Positions 16,052 to 27,108 are shown, counted from the first letter of the stretch. The stretch: DNA of 64,000 bases from Thermocrispum municipale DSM 44069 (GCF_000427825.1 NZ_ATYT01000007.1:186001-250000); one strand, 5' to 3'. Numbers and translations are program-made. The notes: generated by a model not told the origin, from the letters alone.

Positions 16052-17322
16052 GCGCCGTGGGCGGGCCGGACCACGGCATGACGACCGAGCCCGCTGTCGC
16101 CGACACCACAGCCGAGCCCGTTCGACCGCGACCACGCGCTTTGTCCACCTGGCTGGCGCTGACCCTGGTCATCGCCACCGGCGTGAACCTGCGCGCGATC
16201 TTCGGGGTGACGCCGCCACTGGTGCCGGTGATCAGCGACGAACTCTCGCTCAGCGCCACCGCGGCGAGCCTGCTGACCTCGGTGCCGATCCTCGCCATGG
16301 CGATCTGCGCTCCCCTCGGGCACGCGCTCACGTCACGGCTCGGGACGGATCGCGCGATGATCGTGCTGCTTGCTTTCCTCGGCATCGCCGAGCTGTCCCG
16401 GCTGATGATGGATGCCGCGGTTCCGCTGATCGTCTCCGCCGGGCTCATCGGCGGGTCGCTGGGCGCGATCTCCACGCTCGTCCCGGCTTTCATCGCGCAC
16501 TACTTGCCCCGGCTGCGCGGCCTGGCCACCGGCGTCTACTCCACCTCGATGGCGCTTGGTGTCGGACTGGCCGCCGGGACCGCGCAGCCAGTGACCGACC
16601 ATCTCGGTGGCTGGCGGGTCGCGCTGGGGCTGTGGGGGGTGGCGGCCTTCGCCCTGGTGCTCGCGCTGGGCGCGGTGCGGGCCTCGGGCAGGGGGATGCC
16701 GCGCGCGGCCGGCGGGCACCACCGGGTCTCGCTCCCCCTTCGGGAAAAGCGCGCCTGGTTCGTCTCCGCCGTCTACTGCGTACCGATGTTCCTCGGGTTC
16801 GGCGTGATCGCCTGGCTGCCCAGCCACTTCATCGAGAACGGCATCTCACCCGGCCGCGCGGCCTTCTACCTCGTGCTGTTCCAGAGCATCCAGCTGGTGT
16901 CGATGCTGACGCTCACTCCGCTCACCGACCGCATCCCCGGTCGCCGCGGTGTCTTCGCCACGGTGATGGTCACCGCCACGCTCGGGCTGCTGCTGCTCAG
17001 CATGGAGCCCCACGGCCTGGCCGTGCCCGGCGCACTACTGGCCGGCTTCGGCATCGGCGGCGCGAGCAGTCTGGCCCTGGTGAAGGTGCAGGACGAGGCG
17101 ACTTCACCGCAGGACGCGACCCGGCTCAGCGCGATGTCCATGCTGTTGTCGTTCACCGCGGGGGCGGTGGGGCCGTTCCTGATGGGCGCACTGGCCGACC
17201 TGACCGGCACGCTCACGTGGAGCTTCTGGCTGTGCTTCGTGGTCAGCGCAGGCGGGATGCTGCTGCTCATCGGCATGCACCCGGCCGGCCACCGGGTGCC
17301 GTCGTCCCCTTCCACTTCCTAG
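16048..17322 (+). CDS. MFS transporter, CynX/NimT-like
   Basis: About 424 residues with roughly 12 membrane segments. The opening VNLRAIFGVTPPLVPVI resembles the cyanate/nitroimidazole (CynX/NimT) branch of the MFS. The start is a GTG overlapping the reductase stop (GTGA at 16048-16051); an in-frame ATG at 16078 is an alternative. Sharing an operon with the P450 and its reductase suggests uptake or efflux of the P450 substrate or product. Confidence 0.85.
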   Translation: MSAVGGPDHGMTTEPAVADTTAEPVRPRPRALSTWLALTLVIATGVNLRAIFGVTPPLVPVISDELSLSATAASLLTSVPILAMAICAPLGHALTSRLGTDRAMIVLLAFLGIAELSRLMMDAAVPLIVSAGLIGGSLGAISTLVPAFIAHYLPRLRGLATGVYSTSMALGVGLAAGTAQPVTDHLGGWRVALGLWGVAAFALVLALGAVRASGRGMPRAAGGHHRVSLPLREKRAWFVSAVYCVPMFLGFGVIAWLPSHFIENGISPGRAAFYLVLFQSIQLVSMLTLTPLTDRIPGRRGVFATVMVTATLGLLLLSMEPHGLAVPGALLAGFGIGGASSLALVKVQDEATSPQDATRLSAMSMLLSFTAGAVGPFLMGALADLTGTLTWSFWLCFVVSAGGMLLLIGMHPAGHRVPSSPSTS

Positions 17323-17325
17323 AAT

Positions 17326-17367
17326 TAATGTTCATGATTGTCCTAGACTTGGCCTGTCTTCGACAGG
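17326..17367. promoter_or_regulatory. promoter-region dyads upstream of the MaoC gene
   Basis: TAATGTTCATGATTGT (17326-17341) matches the region A dyad family. Twelve bases later CCTGTC-TTC-GACAGG (17353-17367) is a perfect hairpin or operator, ending 16 bases before the start codon. Confidence 0.45.
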
Positions 17368-17383
17368 TACGAGAGGAGCACCC

Positions 17384-17848
17384 ATGCCCGGCATGTGGTT
17401 CGAAGAGTTCGAGGAGGGCCAGGAGTTCAAGCACCCCTGGCGCCGCACCGTCACGGAGATGGACAACATCCTGTTCACGTCGCTGACGATGAACCCTGCG
17501 CCGATCCACCTCGACGCCGAGTACATGGCGACCCAGCCACACGGCCAACGGCTGGTGAACAGCTTGTTCACCGCGGGCCTGATCGGCGGCATGATCGTCT
17601 ACGACCTGACCATGGGCACGACGCTGGGCAACCTCGGCTACACCAAGTTCGACTTCCCCAATCCGGTCTTCCACGGCGACACGTTGCGCGCCGAGACCAC
17701 CATCCTGGGCAAGCGCGAGTCGAAGAGCCGCACCGACTCCGGCATCGTCTACTTCGAGCACCGTGGCTACAACCAGCGCGACGAGCTCGTGCACATCGCA
17801 CACCGAGCGGGACTGATGCTCAAACGCCCCGCCGACGCCGAGTCCTGA
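17384..17848 (+). CDS. MaoC-family dehydratase
   Basis: A 154-residue single-domain hotdog protein. MNPAPIHLDAEYMA matches the hydratase-2 motif with the Asp/His pair shifted as in mesaconyl-CoA hydratase-like members; the conserved HGDTLRAET strand follows. It probably hydrates an unsaturated acyl-CoA. The ATG is preceded by GAGAGGAGCA. It is monocistronic, bounded by its own promoter dyads and a bidirectional terminator. Confidence 0.85.
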   Translation: MPGMWFEEFEEGQEFKHPWRRTVTEMDNILFTSLTMNPAPIHLDAEYMATQPHGQRLVNSLFTAGLIGGMIVYDLTMGTTLGNLGYTKFDFPNPVFHGDTLRAETTILGKRESKSRTDSGIVYFEHRGYNQRDELVHIAHRAGLMLKRPADAES

Positions 17849-17852
17849 CACG

Positions 17853-17885
17853 GCGAGGGGCCGCCGGGTCTCGGCGGCCCCTCGC
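17853..17885. terminator. bidirectional terminator between convergent genes
   Basis: Perfect 13-bp inverted repeat (17853-17865 with 17873-17885, GCGAGGGGCCGCC and complement) with a 7-base loop. It lies between the ends of the plus-strand MaoC gene and the minus-strand luciferase-like gene, so it can serve both. Confidence 0.85.
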
Positions 17886-17918
17886 TGATTGCCTGACCAC
17901 GACGGGAAGCGAGGCCGG

Positions 17919-18962
17919 TCAGGCAGGCTGCTTCTGCGCCAGCTCGTCGAAGCCGATGCTCTCCAGGTCCTTCAGCGGTTCGACCACCTCGCGGCCGACC
18001 TGTTCGAGGTAAGCCGCAGTCTGCTCGGCGTCCATCCCCGGCCAGTGCGGGCGGACCAGCAGCGGCCCGATCGGCAGCCGGCTGGCGATGTCCCTGATCT
18101 GTTCGCGGACCTGCTCGCCGTTGCCCAGCAGAACGTGCTCCTTGACGTTCTCCAAAAAGTCCCGCTCGACTCGCTCCTTGTCGAGCAGCTGCATGCCTTG
18201 GCCCGCGTACGAGACGTACTTGACCCGGGCCACCTCGGCGAACTTGTGCAGCGCGTCCTCGGGGTCGGCGCCGAGCTGCAGCTCGCGACGGAGCGGGAAC
18301 TTGGTCAGCGGCAGGTTGTACTTCGCTCGCTCGTCGAGGTACGCGCCGACCAGGTCCTCGACCTGCTCGATGGTCTGCTGCGGGGTGATCGTCCAGACGT
18401 CGCCGTGCCGGGCCGCCCGCCGCACTCCCGTCTCCTTCATCGCACCCAGCCAGATCGGCGGACGTGGCTTCTGGATCGGATGCAGATGGGTCGGCCGGTC
18501 GTCGATGTGGAAGAACGTGCCGTGGTGGGTGACGCGGTCGGAAGTCCAGACCTTCGTCATTACTTCGATGAGCTCTTCCAGCAGCGAGTAGCGCCGCTTG
18601 AACGGCTTGTCGAACACCTCGTACTCGTGCGCGAGGTAACCGGTGCCGATGCCGACCACGAGCTTGCCCCGGGTCACCACGTCCAGGGTGGCCAGATCCT
18701 CGGCGAGCTGGACCGGATGATGCAGCGGCCCGATCAGCACCGTGGTGCCGAGCTTCACGCCGTCGTCGAGCTCGGCCGCCAGCCGCGCCAGCAACGGCAC
18801 CGGCTGGAACCAGCGGAACCCGTCGTAGAGATAGTGCTGGCCGATGGTCAGGTAGGTGAAGCCCGCCTTCTGCGCGGCCTCCACCTTGCGGAGCATCAGA
18901 TCGAGGTGCTCCTCCGGCGGCGTGGCGACCGGCTGGTCCCCCATCAGGATGCCGAATTCCAT
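17919..18962 (-). CDS. LLM-class flavin-dependent oxidoreductase
   Basis: A 347-residue luciferase-like TIM-barrel enzyme. It begins MEFGILMGDQP and has KLGTTVLIGPLHHPVQLAEDLATLD and KLVVGIGTGY, which are characteristic of the bacterial luciferase / F420-dependent family. It uses FMNH2 or F420 for oxygenation or hydride transfer. It is followed upstream on the same strand by a mycofactocin-type SDR gene 58 bases away, so the two may share a transcript. Flavin type and substrate cannot be decided from sequence alone. Confidence 0.88.
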   Translation of the reverse strand: MEFGILMGDQPVATPPEEHLDLMLRKVEAAQKAGFTYLTIGQHYLYDGFRWFQPVPLLARLAAELDDGVKLGTTVLIGPLHHPVQLAEDLATLDVVTRGKLVVGIGTGYLAHEYEVFDKPFKRRYSLLEELIEVMTKVWTSDRVTHHGTFFHIDDRPTHLHPIQKPRPPIWLGAMKETGVRRAARHGDVWTITPQQTIEQVEDLVGAYLDERAKYNLPLTKFPLRRELQLGADPEDALHKFAEVARVKYVSYAGQGMQLLDKERVERDFLENVKEHVLLGNGEQVREQIRDIASRLPIGPLLVRPHWPGMDAEQTAAYLEQVGREVVEPLKDLESIGFDELAQKQPA

Positions 18963-19020
18963 TGTCGTCTCTTTCCGGCCGGACCACCCGCGCCGGGCGG
19001 AGCGGCCTGATCTCGCGGCC

Positions 19021-19848
19021 TCAGACCAGCAGCGTTCCCATGTCCACCGCGAGCGTCTGCCCGGTCACGAACCGCGCCTCGTCGGAGCACAGCCAGGTCA
19101 CCGCGTTGGTGATCTCCTCGGGCTCGACGGGCCCGTGGTCCATGACGTTGGCCATCCAGCCGCCGGGGGCGTCGTCGGAGAGATCGGCGCCGAAGAACTC
19201 GTTGTCGATCATCTTCGTGCGCACCCCCGCCGGGATGACGGTGTTGACCCGGACGCCGTGCTTGCCCAGCACCATCGCGAAGTTGCGCATCAGCGCGAGA
19301 ATGCCGTGCTTGGCCGCGCCGTAGCCCATCTGGCCGGGGTTGAGCATCTCCGTCTTGTAGGCGACGCCGCGGAAGCTGGACGTCGATCCGGTGATGCAGA
19401 TGGCGCCGCCGCGACCGCGCTCGATCAGCCCCGGGGTGACCGCGCGCAGCAGGTAGTAGACGCCGTTGAGCATCGTGGCGACCGAGTCGTGCCATGCCTG
19501 GATGTCGTGCTTGCGCTCGCCGTAGCTGGCCATGATCCCGGCGTTGGCGAGCACGATGTCGATACCGCCGAAGCGTTCCTCGGTCGCGGCGACCGCAGCC
19601 TCGACGGCCGCCTGATCCCGGACGTCGCATTGGATCGCCAGCACCTCGGCGCCGAGCTCTTTGAGCTCCTGCTCGGTCTTGGCCAGATCTTCGGGCGTGG
19701 ACATCGGGTAGACGACGGTGTCGATCTGGTCGGCGATGTCGAGGATCGCGACGTTTGCGCCCTCTTTGGCCAGGCGTAGCGCGTGCGACCGGCCCTGCCC
19801 CCTGGCGCCGCCGGTGATGATGGCCGTCTTGCCCTCGAAACGTCGCAT
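19021..19848 (-). CDS. mycofactocin-coupled SDR family oxidoreductase
   Basis: A 275-residue SDR with GGARGQGRSHALRLA near the N-terminus and the family insert ILDIADQIDTVVYPMSTPEDLAK. Ser, Tyr and Lys of the active site are seen in CITGSTSSF and GYGAAK. This is the second member of the mycofactocin-coupled SDR group in region A. The ATG at 19848 follows GGGAGAAG; an in-frame GTG 12 bases earlier overlaps that site and is not favoured. It lies between the flavin oxidoreductase and an aldehyde dehydrogenase, fitting an alcohol-to-acid route. Confidence 0.9.
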   Translation of the reverse strand: MRRFEGKTAIITGGARGQGRSHALRLAKEGANVAILDIADQIDTVVYPMSTPEDLAKTEQELKELGAEVLAIQCDVRDQAAVEAAVAATEERFGGIDIVLANAGIMASYGERKHDIQAWHDSVATMLNGVYYLLRAVTPGLIERGRGGAICITGSTSSFRGVAYKTEMLNPGQMGYGAAKHGILALMRNFAMVLGKHGVRVNTVIPAGVRTKMIDNEFFGADLSDDAPGGWMANVMDHGPVEPEEITNAVTWLCSDEARFVTGQTLAVDMGTLLV

Positions 19849-19884
19849 GGCTTCTCCCACTTGTGCTGGTGCTCCTCGCGTGGC

Positions 19885-21384
<1,500 letters not shown>

Positions 21385-21452
21385 AGTGCGGATTCCTCGC
21401 CTTCTCGCGCTGCCCGGGGGAGCACGCTGTGCGCCACCCCTGACCATAGCAA

Positions 21453-21536
21453 TGATGTTCATAGTTGAGAAGGTTCTTGCGGCGCCCCTCAGCTTGACGA
21501 TCTCGCAACCTTTCGTAGGATTGATTATCACTAATA
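21453..21536. promoter_or_regulatory. two operator-like sites in the aldehyde dehydrogenase/korA divergent region
   Basis: TGATGTTCATAGTTGA (21453-21468) lies near the aldehyde dehydrogenase start and closely resembles the 17326 site. TGATTATCACTAATAG (21521-21536) lies near korA and resembles the 11939 site. Each is placed for one of the two divergent promoters. Confidence 0.45.
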
Positions 21537-21581
21537 GCACCGTAGGGGTGCCGGGGACTTCCCACCAAGCATCGGAGCGCC

Positions 21582-23516
21582 ATGACCCTCACTCCCGAGA
21601 AGCCGATCAAGCAGGTCGAGCGCGTGATCATCCGGTTCGCCGGGGACTCCGGGGACGGCATGCAACTCACCGGGGACCGGTTCACGCAGCAGACCGCGAT
21701 CTTCGGCAACGACCTCGCGACGTTCCCCAGCTTCCCGGCCGAGATCCGCTCGCCGCAGGGGACGATCCCCGGGGTGTCGTCGTTTCAGGTGCATTTCGCC
21801 AGCCGCGACATCCTCACCCCCGGCGACCACCCGGACGTGCTGGTCGCGATGAACCCGGCCGCCCTCAAGGCGAATGTGTCCGACCTGCGCGCGGGCGCGG
21901 TGATCATCGCGGACACCCACGAGTTCACCGCCCGCAACCTGACCAAGGCCGGCTATGACCACAACCCCCTCGAGGACGACTCGCTGGCCGACTTCCAGGT
22001 GCACCCGGTCGACCTTACGGGGATGACGATCGAGGCGGTCAAGGATTTCAGCCTCACTCGCAAAGAGGCCACCAGGTCGAAGAACATGTTCGCGCTCGGC
22101 CTGGTGTCGTGGCTGTACGGCAGGCCGGTCGAGCCGACGATCGACCACCTCACCAGGAAGTTCGCGGGCAAGCCGAATGTGCGCGACGCCAACATCGCGG
22201 CGTTCAAGGCGGGGGTCAACTTCGGCGAGACGGCCGAGGTGTTCGCGGTCTCCTACGAAGTGAAGCCGGCTCCGGTGCCCAAGGGCCGCTACCGGAACAT
22301 CACCGGCAACCTGGCCCTGTCCTACGGCATCGTCGCCGCCGGCCGGCTGGCGGATCTGCCGGTGTTCCTCGGCGCCTACCCGATCACGCCCGCGTCGGAC
22401 ATCCTCCACGAGCTGAGCAAGCACAAGGACTTCGGCGTCACGACATTCCAGGCCGAGGACGAGATCGCCGCGATCGGTGCGGCCCTCGGTGCGTCGTACG
22501 CGGGACACCTCGGTATCACCAGCACCTCGGGTCCGGGGATGTCGCTGAAGTCCGAGGCGGTGGGTCTCGCGGTGATGCTCGAGCTGCCGCTCGTGGTCGT
22601 CGACGTGCAGCGCGGCGGGCCGTCGACCGGGTTGCCGACCAAGACCGAGCAGGCCGATCTGCTTCAGGCGATGTTCGGCCGGAACGGGGAAGCGCCGCTG
22701 CCGGTGATCGCACCGCAGTCCCCCGCCGACTGCTTCGACGCCGCCCTCGAGGCGGTGCGGATCGCCGTCACGTTCCGCACCCCGGTCGTGCTGCTCTCCG
22801 ACGGCTACCTGGCCAATGGCTCCGAGCCGTGGCGGCTACCCGACGTCACGTCGCTCCCGCGCATCGAGCCGGGCTTCGCCACCGGGCCGAACCACAAGCT
22901 GGACGACGGGGACGAGGATTTCTTGCCGTACTTACGCGACGCCGAAACCCTGGCGAGACCGTGGGCGCCGCCCGGTAAGGCGGGCCTGGAGCACCGGATC
23001 GGCGGCCTGGAGAAGAGCGACGGCACCGGCAACATCTCTTACGACCCCGCCAACCACGAGCACATGGTCCGCGTCCGCCAGGCGAAGGTGGACCGCGTGG
23101 CCGAGACCGTGCCCGACCTTCAGGTCGACGACCCGTCCGGGCGCGCCCGGCTGCTGGTGATCGGCTGGGGCTCGACGTACGGCCCGATCGGTGCCGGGGT
23201 CCGCCGGGTGCGCCAGCGCGGATTCGACGTCGCCCAGGTGCACCTGCGGCACCTCAACCCGTTCCCGCGGAACCTGGGTGAGATCCTCGCCCGCTACGAC
23301 AAGGTCGTCGTGCCCGAGATGAACCTCGGACAGCTCGCGTTGCTGTTGCGCGCGAAGTACCTCATCGACGCCGAGTCGCGCACGAACGTTCGCGGCACAC
23401 CGTTCGGCGCCGAGGAGATGGAGGGCATCCTGCTGGCTGCGCTCACCGACCTCGGCATCGCCGATGCGTCCGACAACCCGATCGACGCCCGCGTCGCCGA
23501 GGAGGCACTGCGATGA
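21582..23516 (+). CDS. korA: 2-oxoacid:ferredoxin oxidoreductase, alpha (gamma-alpha fused) subunit
   Basis: A 644-residue protein with the gamma domain first (IIRFAGDSGDGMQLTGD, residues 15-31) and the pyrimidine-binding alpha domain after it (YPITPASDILHEL, then TSGPGMSLKSEAVGLA). With the next gene it forms a 2-oxoacid:ferredoxin oxidoreductase of the actinobacterial KorAB type, converting a 2-oxoacid and CoA to acyl-CoA, CO2 and reduced ferredoxin. CGGAG precedes the ATG. The substrate is probably 2-oxoglutarate by family, but a pathway-specific 2-oxoacid is possible. Confidence 0.92.
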   Translation: MTLTPEKPIKQVERVIIRFAGDSGDGMQLTGDRFTQQTAIFGNDLATFPSFPAEIRSPQGTIPGVSSFQVHFASRDILTPGDHPDVLVAMNPAALKANVSDLRAGAVIIADTHEFTARNLTKAGYDHNPLEDDSLADFQVHPVDLTGMTIEAVKDFSLTRKEATRSKNMFALGLVSWLYGRPVEPTIDHLTRKFAGKPNVRDANIAAFKAGVNFGETAEVFAVSYEVKPAPVPKGRYRNITGNLALSYGIVAAGRLADLPVFLGAYPITPASDILHELSKHKDFGVTTFQAEDEIAAIGAALGASYAGHLGITSTSGPGMSLKSEAVGLAVMLELPLVVVDVQRGGPSTGLPTKTEQADLLQAMFGRNGEAPLPVIAPQSPADCFDAALEAVRIAVTFRTPVVLLSDGYLANGSEPWRLPDVTSLPRIEPGFATGPNHKLDDGDEDFLPYLRDAETLARPWAPPGKAGLEHRIGGLEKSDGTGNISYDPANHEHMVRVRQAKVDRVAETVPDLQVDDPSGRARLLVIGWGSTYGPIGAGVRRVRQRGFDVAQVHLRHLNPFPRNLGEILARYDKVVVPEMNLGQLALLLRAKYLIDAESRTNVRGTPFGAEEMEGILLAALTDLGIADASDNPIDARVAEEALR

Positions 23517-24607
23517 CCACCCCGATCGACCTGGGGCTGCCGACGCCGGGCACGGCCGGTGTCCCCACCCTTGCCGAGGGCCAGCAGCTGACCGGTAAGG
23601 ACTTCACCAGCGACCAGGAGGTCCGCTGGTGTCCCGGTTGCGGCGACTATGCCGTGCTCAAGGCCGTACAGGGCTTCCTGCCCCAGCTCGGACTACGCCG
23701 GGAGAACATCGTCTTCGTCAGCGGCATCGGGTGTTCCAGCCGGTTCCCGTACTACCTCGACACGTACGGGATGCACTCCATCCACGGCCGCGCGCCCGCC
23801 ATCGCCACCGGCATCGCCACGGCACGCGAAGACCTGTCCGTGTGGGTCGTCACCGGTGACGGTGACGCGTTGTCGATCGGGGGCAACCACCTGATCCACG
23901 CGCTGCGGCGCAACGTCAACATGACGATCCTGCTGTTCAACAACCGTATCTACGGGCTCACCAAGGGCCAGTACTCCCCCACCTCGGAGGCAGGCAAGGT
24001 CACCAAGTCCACGCCGATGGGTTCGGTGGACCAGCCGCTGAATCCGGTCTCGCTCGCGCTGGGCGCAGAGGCGACGTTCGTCGCTCGCACCATCGACTCC
24101 GACCGCAAGCACCTCACCAGCGTGCTGTCCGCCGCCGCGGCCCACCGGGGCACCGCGCTGGTGGAGATCTACCAGAACTGTCCGATCTTCAATGACGGAG
24201 CGTTCGACGCGATCAAAGACAGGGACCGCAAGGCGGACGCGATCATCCCGCTGGAGCACGGCGAGCAGATCCGGTTCGGCCCGCCGGGCGAGGACGGGCG
24301 CGGCAGCAAGGCGTTGGTCCGCGACGAGGTGACCGGCGGGGTACGGGCCGCTTTCGCCGCCGATGTGCCGGACGAGGCGATCCTCGTCCACGACGCGCAC
24401 AACCCCGACCCGTCGACGGCGTTCGCCATCAGCCGGCTCACCGACACCGGCTATCTCAATCAGTCGCCCATCGGGATCTTCCGCCAGGTGGTCCGCCCGA
24501 CCTACGACGACCAGGTGCGGGAGCAGGCCGGCCCGCGGCGAGGGCTGGACGACCTGCAGGCCCTGATCGACGGCGGCGACGTGTGGACCGTGGAGGAAGA
24601 CCGATGA
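23513..24607 (+). CDS. korB: 2-oxoacid:ferredoxin oxidoreductase, beta subunit
   Basis: A 364-residue TPP-binding subunit. It has [11 protein letters not shown] with two cluster Cys, [12 protein letters not shown] with a further Cys, and the TPP/Mg site [12 protein letters not shown] ending in [11 protein letters not shown]. Its ATG overlaps the korA stop (ATGA), so subunits are made in equal amounts. A 7Fe ferredoxin gene follows with another 4-bp overlap, which supplies the electron acceptor. Confidence 0.93.
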   Translation: MTTPIDLGLPTPGTAGVPTLAEGQQLTGKDFTSDQEVRWCPGCGDYAVLKAVQGFLPQLGLRRENIVFVSGIGCSSRFPYYLDTYGMHSIHGRAPAIATGIATAREDLSVWVVTGDGDALSIGGNHLIHALRRNVNMTILLFNNRIYGLTKGQYSPTSEAGKVTKSTPMGSVDQPLNPVSLALGAEATFVARTIDSDRKHLTSVLSAAAAHRGTALVEIYQNCPIFNDGAFDAIKDRDRKADAIIPLEHGEQIRFGPPGEDGRGSKALVRDEVTGGVRAAFAADVPDEAILVHDAHNPDPSTAFAISRLTDTGYLNQSPIGIFRQVVRPTYDDQVREQAGPRRGLDDLQALIDGGDVWTVEEDR

Positions 24608-24927
24608 CCTACGTGATCGCGCAGCCCTGCGTGGATCTCAAGGACCGCACCTGCGTCGACGAGTGCCCGGTGGACTGCATCTACGAGGGCGAACGGATGC
24701 TCTACATCCAGCCTGACGAGTGCGTCGACTGCGGTGCTTGCGAGCCGGTCTGCCCTGCGGAGGCGATCTTCTTCGAAGACGACGTGCCCGACGAGTGGGC
24801 GGACTACACCCAGGCGAATGCGGACTTCTTCGCCAAGCTGGGCTCGCCGGGCGGCGCGGGGAAGGTCGGCAAGGTGGCCGACGACCCGCAGTGGATCAAG
24901 GACCTGCCGCCACAGGAGCACGACTGA
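24604..24927 (+). CDS. fdxA: 7Fe ferredoxin (FdxA type)
   Basis: A 107-residue ferredoxin. [17 protein letters not shown] supplies ligands of the [3Fe-4S] and part of the [4Fe-4S] cluster, and [12 protein letters not shown] supplies the remaining four. The length and C-terminal tail match actinobacterial FdxA proteins. The ATG overlaps the korB stop and is preceded by GGAGGAAGA. It is the expected acceptor of electrons from KorAB. Its stop is 3 bases from the stop of the convergent fusion gene. Confidence 0.93.
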   Translation: MTYVIAQPCVDLKDRTCVDECPVDCIYEGERMLYIQPDECVDCGACEPVCPAEAIFFEDDVPDEWADYTQANADFFAKLGSPGGAGKVGKVADDPQWIKDLPPQEHD

Positions 24928-24930
24928 CCG

Positions 24931-27108
24931 CTAGCGGGCCCCCACCTCGGCGGCGAATTGGACCAGCCTGTCCCGCACCAGATCCGGACGCTCGTCGACG
25001 ATGAAGTGGCCGCAGTCGGCGACCCGCTCGAGCGTGTAGTCGTCCGCACGGGCAGTCTCCGCGGCCGCGAGCGACGGATGGATCGCCGGGTCGTCGACCC
25101 CGAACAGCGCACGGATCGGGACCTTCGCCCGTCGGCGCTCCGGACGCCGGGCCAATGCCGGGAACTCCTTCAGCACGAAGGTCCGGTAGGTGTCCCGCGC
25201 CGCTCTGGCCGTCACCGGCTGCCGGTAGGAGTCTGCGAAGATCCGCGCTTCGCCGGCGGGGACCCCGGCCTTCACCAGCATCCGGTGGACCACATCGGTG
25301 TGGCGGTGCAGCGGCACACCGGCCAGGCCGACCACCGGCTGGTAGGCGAACCGCCAGAGGTGTGGCAACACCGCGGTCGGCCGCTGCCACGGGTGGGCGA
25401 TGTTCAGCGCGAGCAAACCCGCCACGCGTTGCGGTGCGCGTAACGCGAGCAGGTAACCGATCCACCCGCCCCAGTCGTGTCCGACGACCACAGCCCGGCC
25501 GATACCGAGCTCGTCGAGCAGCGCCAGCACATCGCGGGCGACATCGTCCTTCGACCAGCGGTGCGGGGCCGGACCGGACCAGCCGTACCCGGGCAGGTCA
25601 GGCGCGATGATGCGCATACCGTCGGGAGGGTCAGTGAGCAGGTCGCGGTAGACGTAGTGATGCTGCGGCCAACCGTGCAGCGCGATCACCGGCGTGCCGG
25701 ATCCCGCTTCGGTGACGTGGAAACGCACTCCCCTGGCCACCACCGAGCGGCGATGCACTCCCGGGATCTTTGGGACCGACGGCTTCGTGCGACGGGTCCC
25801 CGAGCGGCGAAGAAGGCGCGCACCAACCGTGGGCGAGAGCAGCGAAGCCGGCTTCTTCGCCAACGTGAACACCTCCAGGAAGCGATCGCTGAGCACGGCG
25901 TCGCCGGCTACCGCGCCGAAGAACGCCGGACCGAGCCGCCCCACCGCCCGGATGGGCAGCGGCACGCCCTCGGCCCGCGGACCAATGATGGAGCTGTCCG
26001 CCACGGCCGCAAAGTTCCACGTCGCCTTGATCGGTTTCGCGGCGGCTCGGAAGAACCGGTGTGCCAGGTCGTGCGTTCCCTCACGCAGTGTGGCGGCAAG
26101 CGCGGATGCCTGCATGGCGGCGACCGTCATGCCCTGGCCGTAGGTCGGGTTCAGACTGCACACGCTGTCGCCGAGCACGACCAGGCCTTCCGGGAACTCG
26201 CGCATCTTGTCGTAGCGCCGCCACCGGCTCGCGGGGAACGTCCTCGCCTCCGGGTCGGTCAGCGGCTTGGCGGAACGCAGCGCATCGAGGACGTGCGGTG
26301 GCGCGAAGTCCGCGATGAACTCGAGCATGCCGTCCAGCTCCGCAGGCGGCTTGACGCCTCCCACGCCGAAGATCGACACGTCCCACATGTCGTCCTCGTG
26401 CCGGAACAGTGCCATGCCCTTCGGCCGCGTGGGCGTCGCGCTGATCAACACCATCTTCTCGGTCAGCGCGCACGGGTCGATCCACATCTGCAGACTCGAG
26501 TAGGCGCCCCTGACCTTGATGGTCGTCTCTTCCGGCCGCGGATAACCCGACTCCTCCAGCCAGGCCGGCGTGCGGGACCCACGACCGAGAGCGTCGACGA
26601 CGAGGTCGGCTTCGAGCTCCTGCGGTCCTTCGTCCGTGGTGAGCCGCACGCTGGTGACCCGGCCGGCGACGAACCGTAGGCCGTTGACCACACAGCGGTC
26701 GTTGATCGTCACATTGGGCAGACGGCGCAGATGCTCGCGTGTGCACAGCTCGAGCATCGGACGACTGGGTACGTAGAACTCCAGGCGAGGCCCCGGCGCC
26801 ACGCCCTTGAAGTGGTGTCCGAGCGGTTCGAAATGAATCTCGTCCGGGTCGTCACGAGCAACCGGGACGCCACGCGCGACGAGATCTTCCAGCAGTCCGG
26901 GAAAGAACCGGCCGAGAATTTGCCCGCCACGTGGCAACAGCGTGTGGCCGTGTCCGCCTTGCGGCACGCCCCGTCGCGGGCGAGCTTCGTCCACCAGCTC
27001 GTCGCGGTCCAGCACGGTCACGGCCGCGTAGTGGTCGGCGAGCACGCGGGCGGCGAGCAACCCGCCCATCCCGGCGCCGAGGACGATCGCGTGGTTCCGG
27101 CCTGTCAT
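24931..27108 (-). CDS. FAD-dependent monooxygenase fused to an epoxide-hydrolase-like alpha/beta hydrolase
   Basis: A 725-residue two-domain protein. Residues 1-430 are an aromatic-hydroxylase/epoxidase-type flavoprotein: GAGMGG at 11-16 and the second FAD motif LGDSVCSLNPTYGQGMT at 312-328. Residues 455-725 are an alpha/beta hydrolase with HGWP (478-481), nucleophile Asp545 in GHDWGG, an acid at D672/D673 and His701, the Asp-nucleophile set of epoxide hydrolases. One chain could therefore epoxidise a substrate and open the epoxide to a diol. The ATG at 27108 follows a perfect AGGAGG. It is divergent from a TetR gene with twin operators between them. Single enzyme activities are family-based; the coupled reaction is inference. 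Confidence 0.87.
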   Translation of the reverse strand: MTGRNHAIVLGAGMGGLLAARVLADHYAAVTVLDRDELVDEARPRRGVPQGGHGHTLLPRGGQILGRFFPGLLEDLVARGVPVARDDPDEIHFEPLGHHFKGVAPGPRLEFYVPSRPMLELCTREHLRRLPNVTINDRCVVNGLRFVAGRVTSVRLTTDEGPQELEADLVVDALGRGSRTPAWLEESGYPRPEETTIKVRGAYSSLQMWIDPCALTEKMVLISATPTRPKGMALFRHEDDMWDVSIFGVGGVKPPAELDGMLEFIADFAPPHVLDALRSAKPLTDPEARTFPASRWRRYDKMREFPEGLVVLGDSVCSLNPTYGQGMTVAAMQASALAATLREGTHDLAHRFFRAAAKPIKATWNFAAVADSSIIGPRAEGVPLPIRAVGRLGPAFFGAVAGDAVLSDRFLEVFTLAKKPASLLSPTVGARLLRRSGTRRTKPSVPKIPGVHRRSVVARGVRFHVTEAGSGTPVIALHGWPQHHYVYRDLLTDPPDGMRIIAPDLPGYGWSGPAPHRWSKDDVARDVLALLDELGIGRAVVVGHDWGGWIGYLLALRAPQRVAGLLALNIAHPWQRPTAVLPHLWRFAYQPVVGLAGVPLHRHTDVVHRMLVKAGVPAGEARIFADSYRQPVTARAARDTYRTFVLKEFPALARRPERRRAKVPIRALFGVDDPAIHPSLAAAETARADDYTLERVADCGHFIVDERPDLVRDRLVQFAAEVGAR

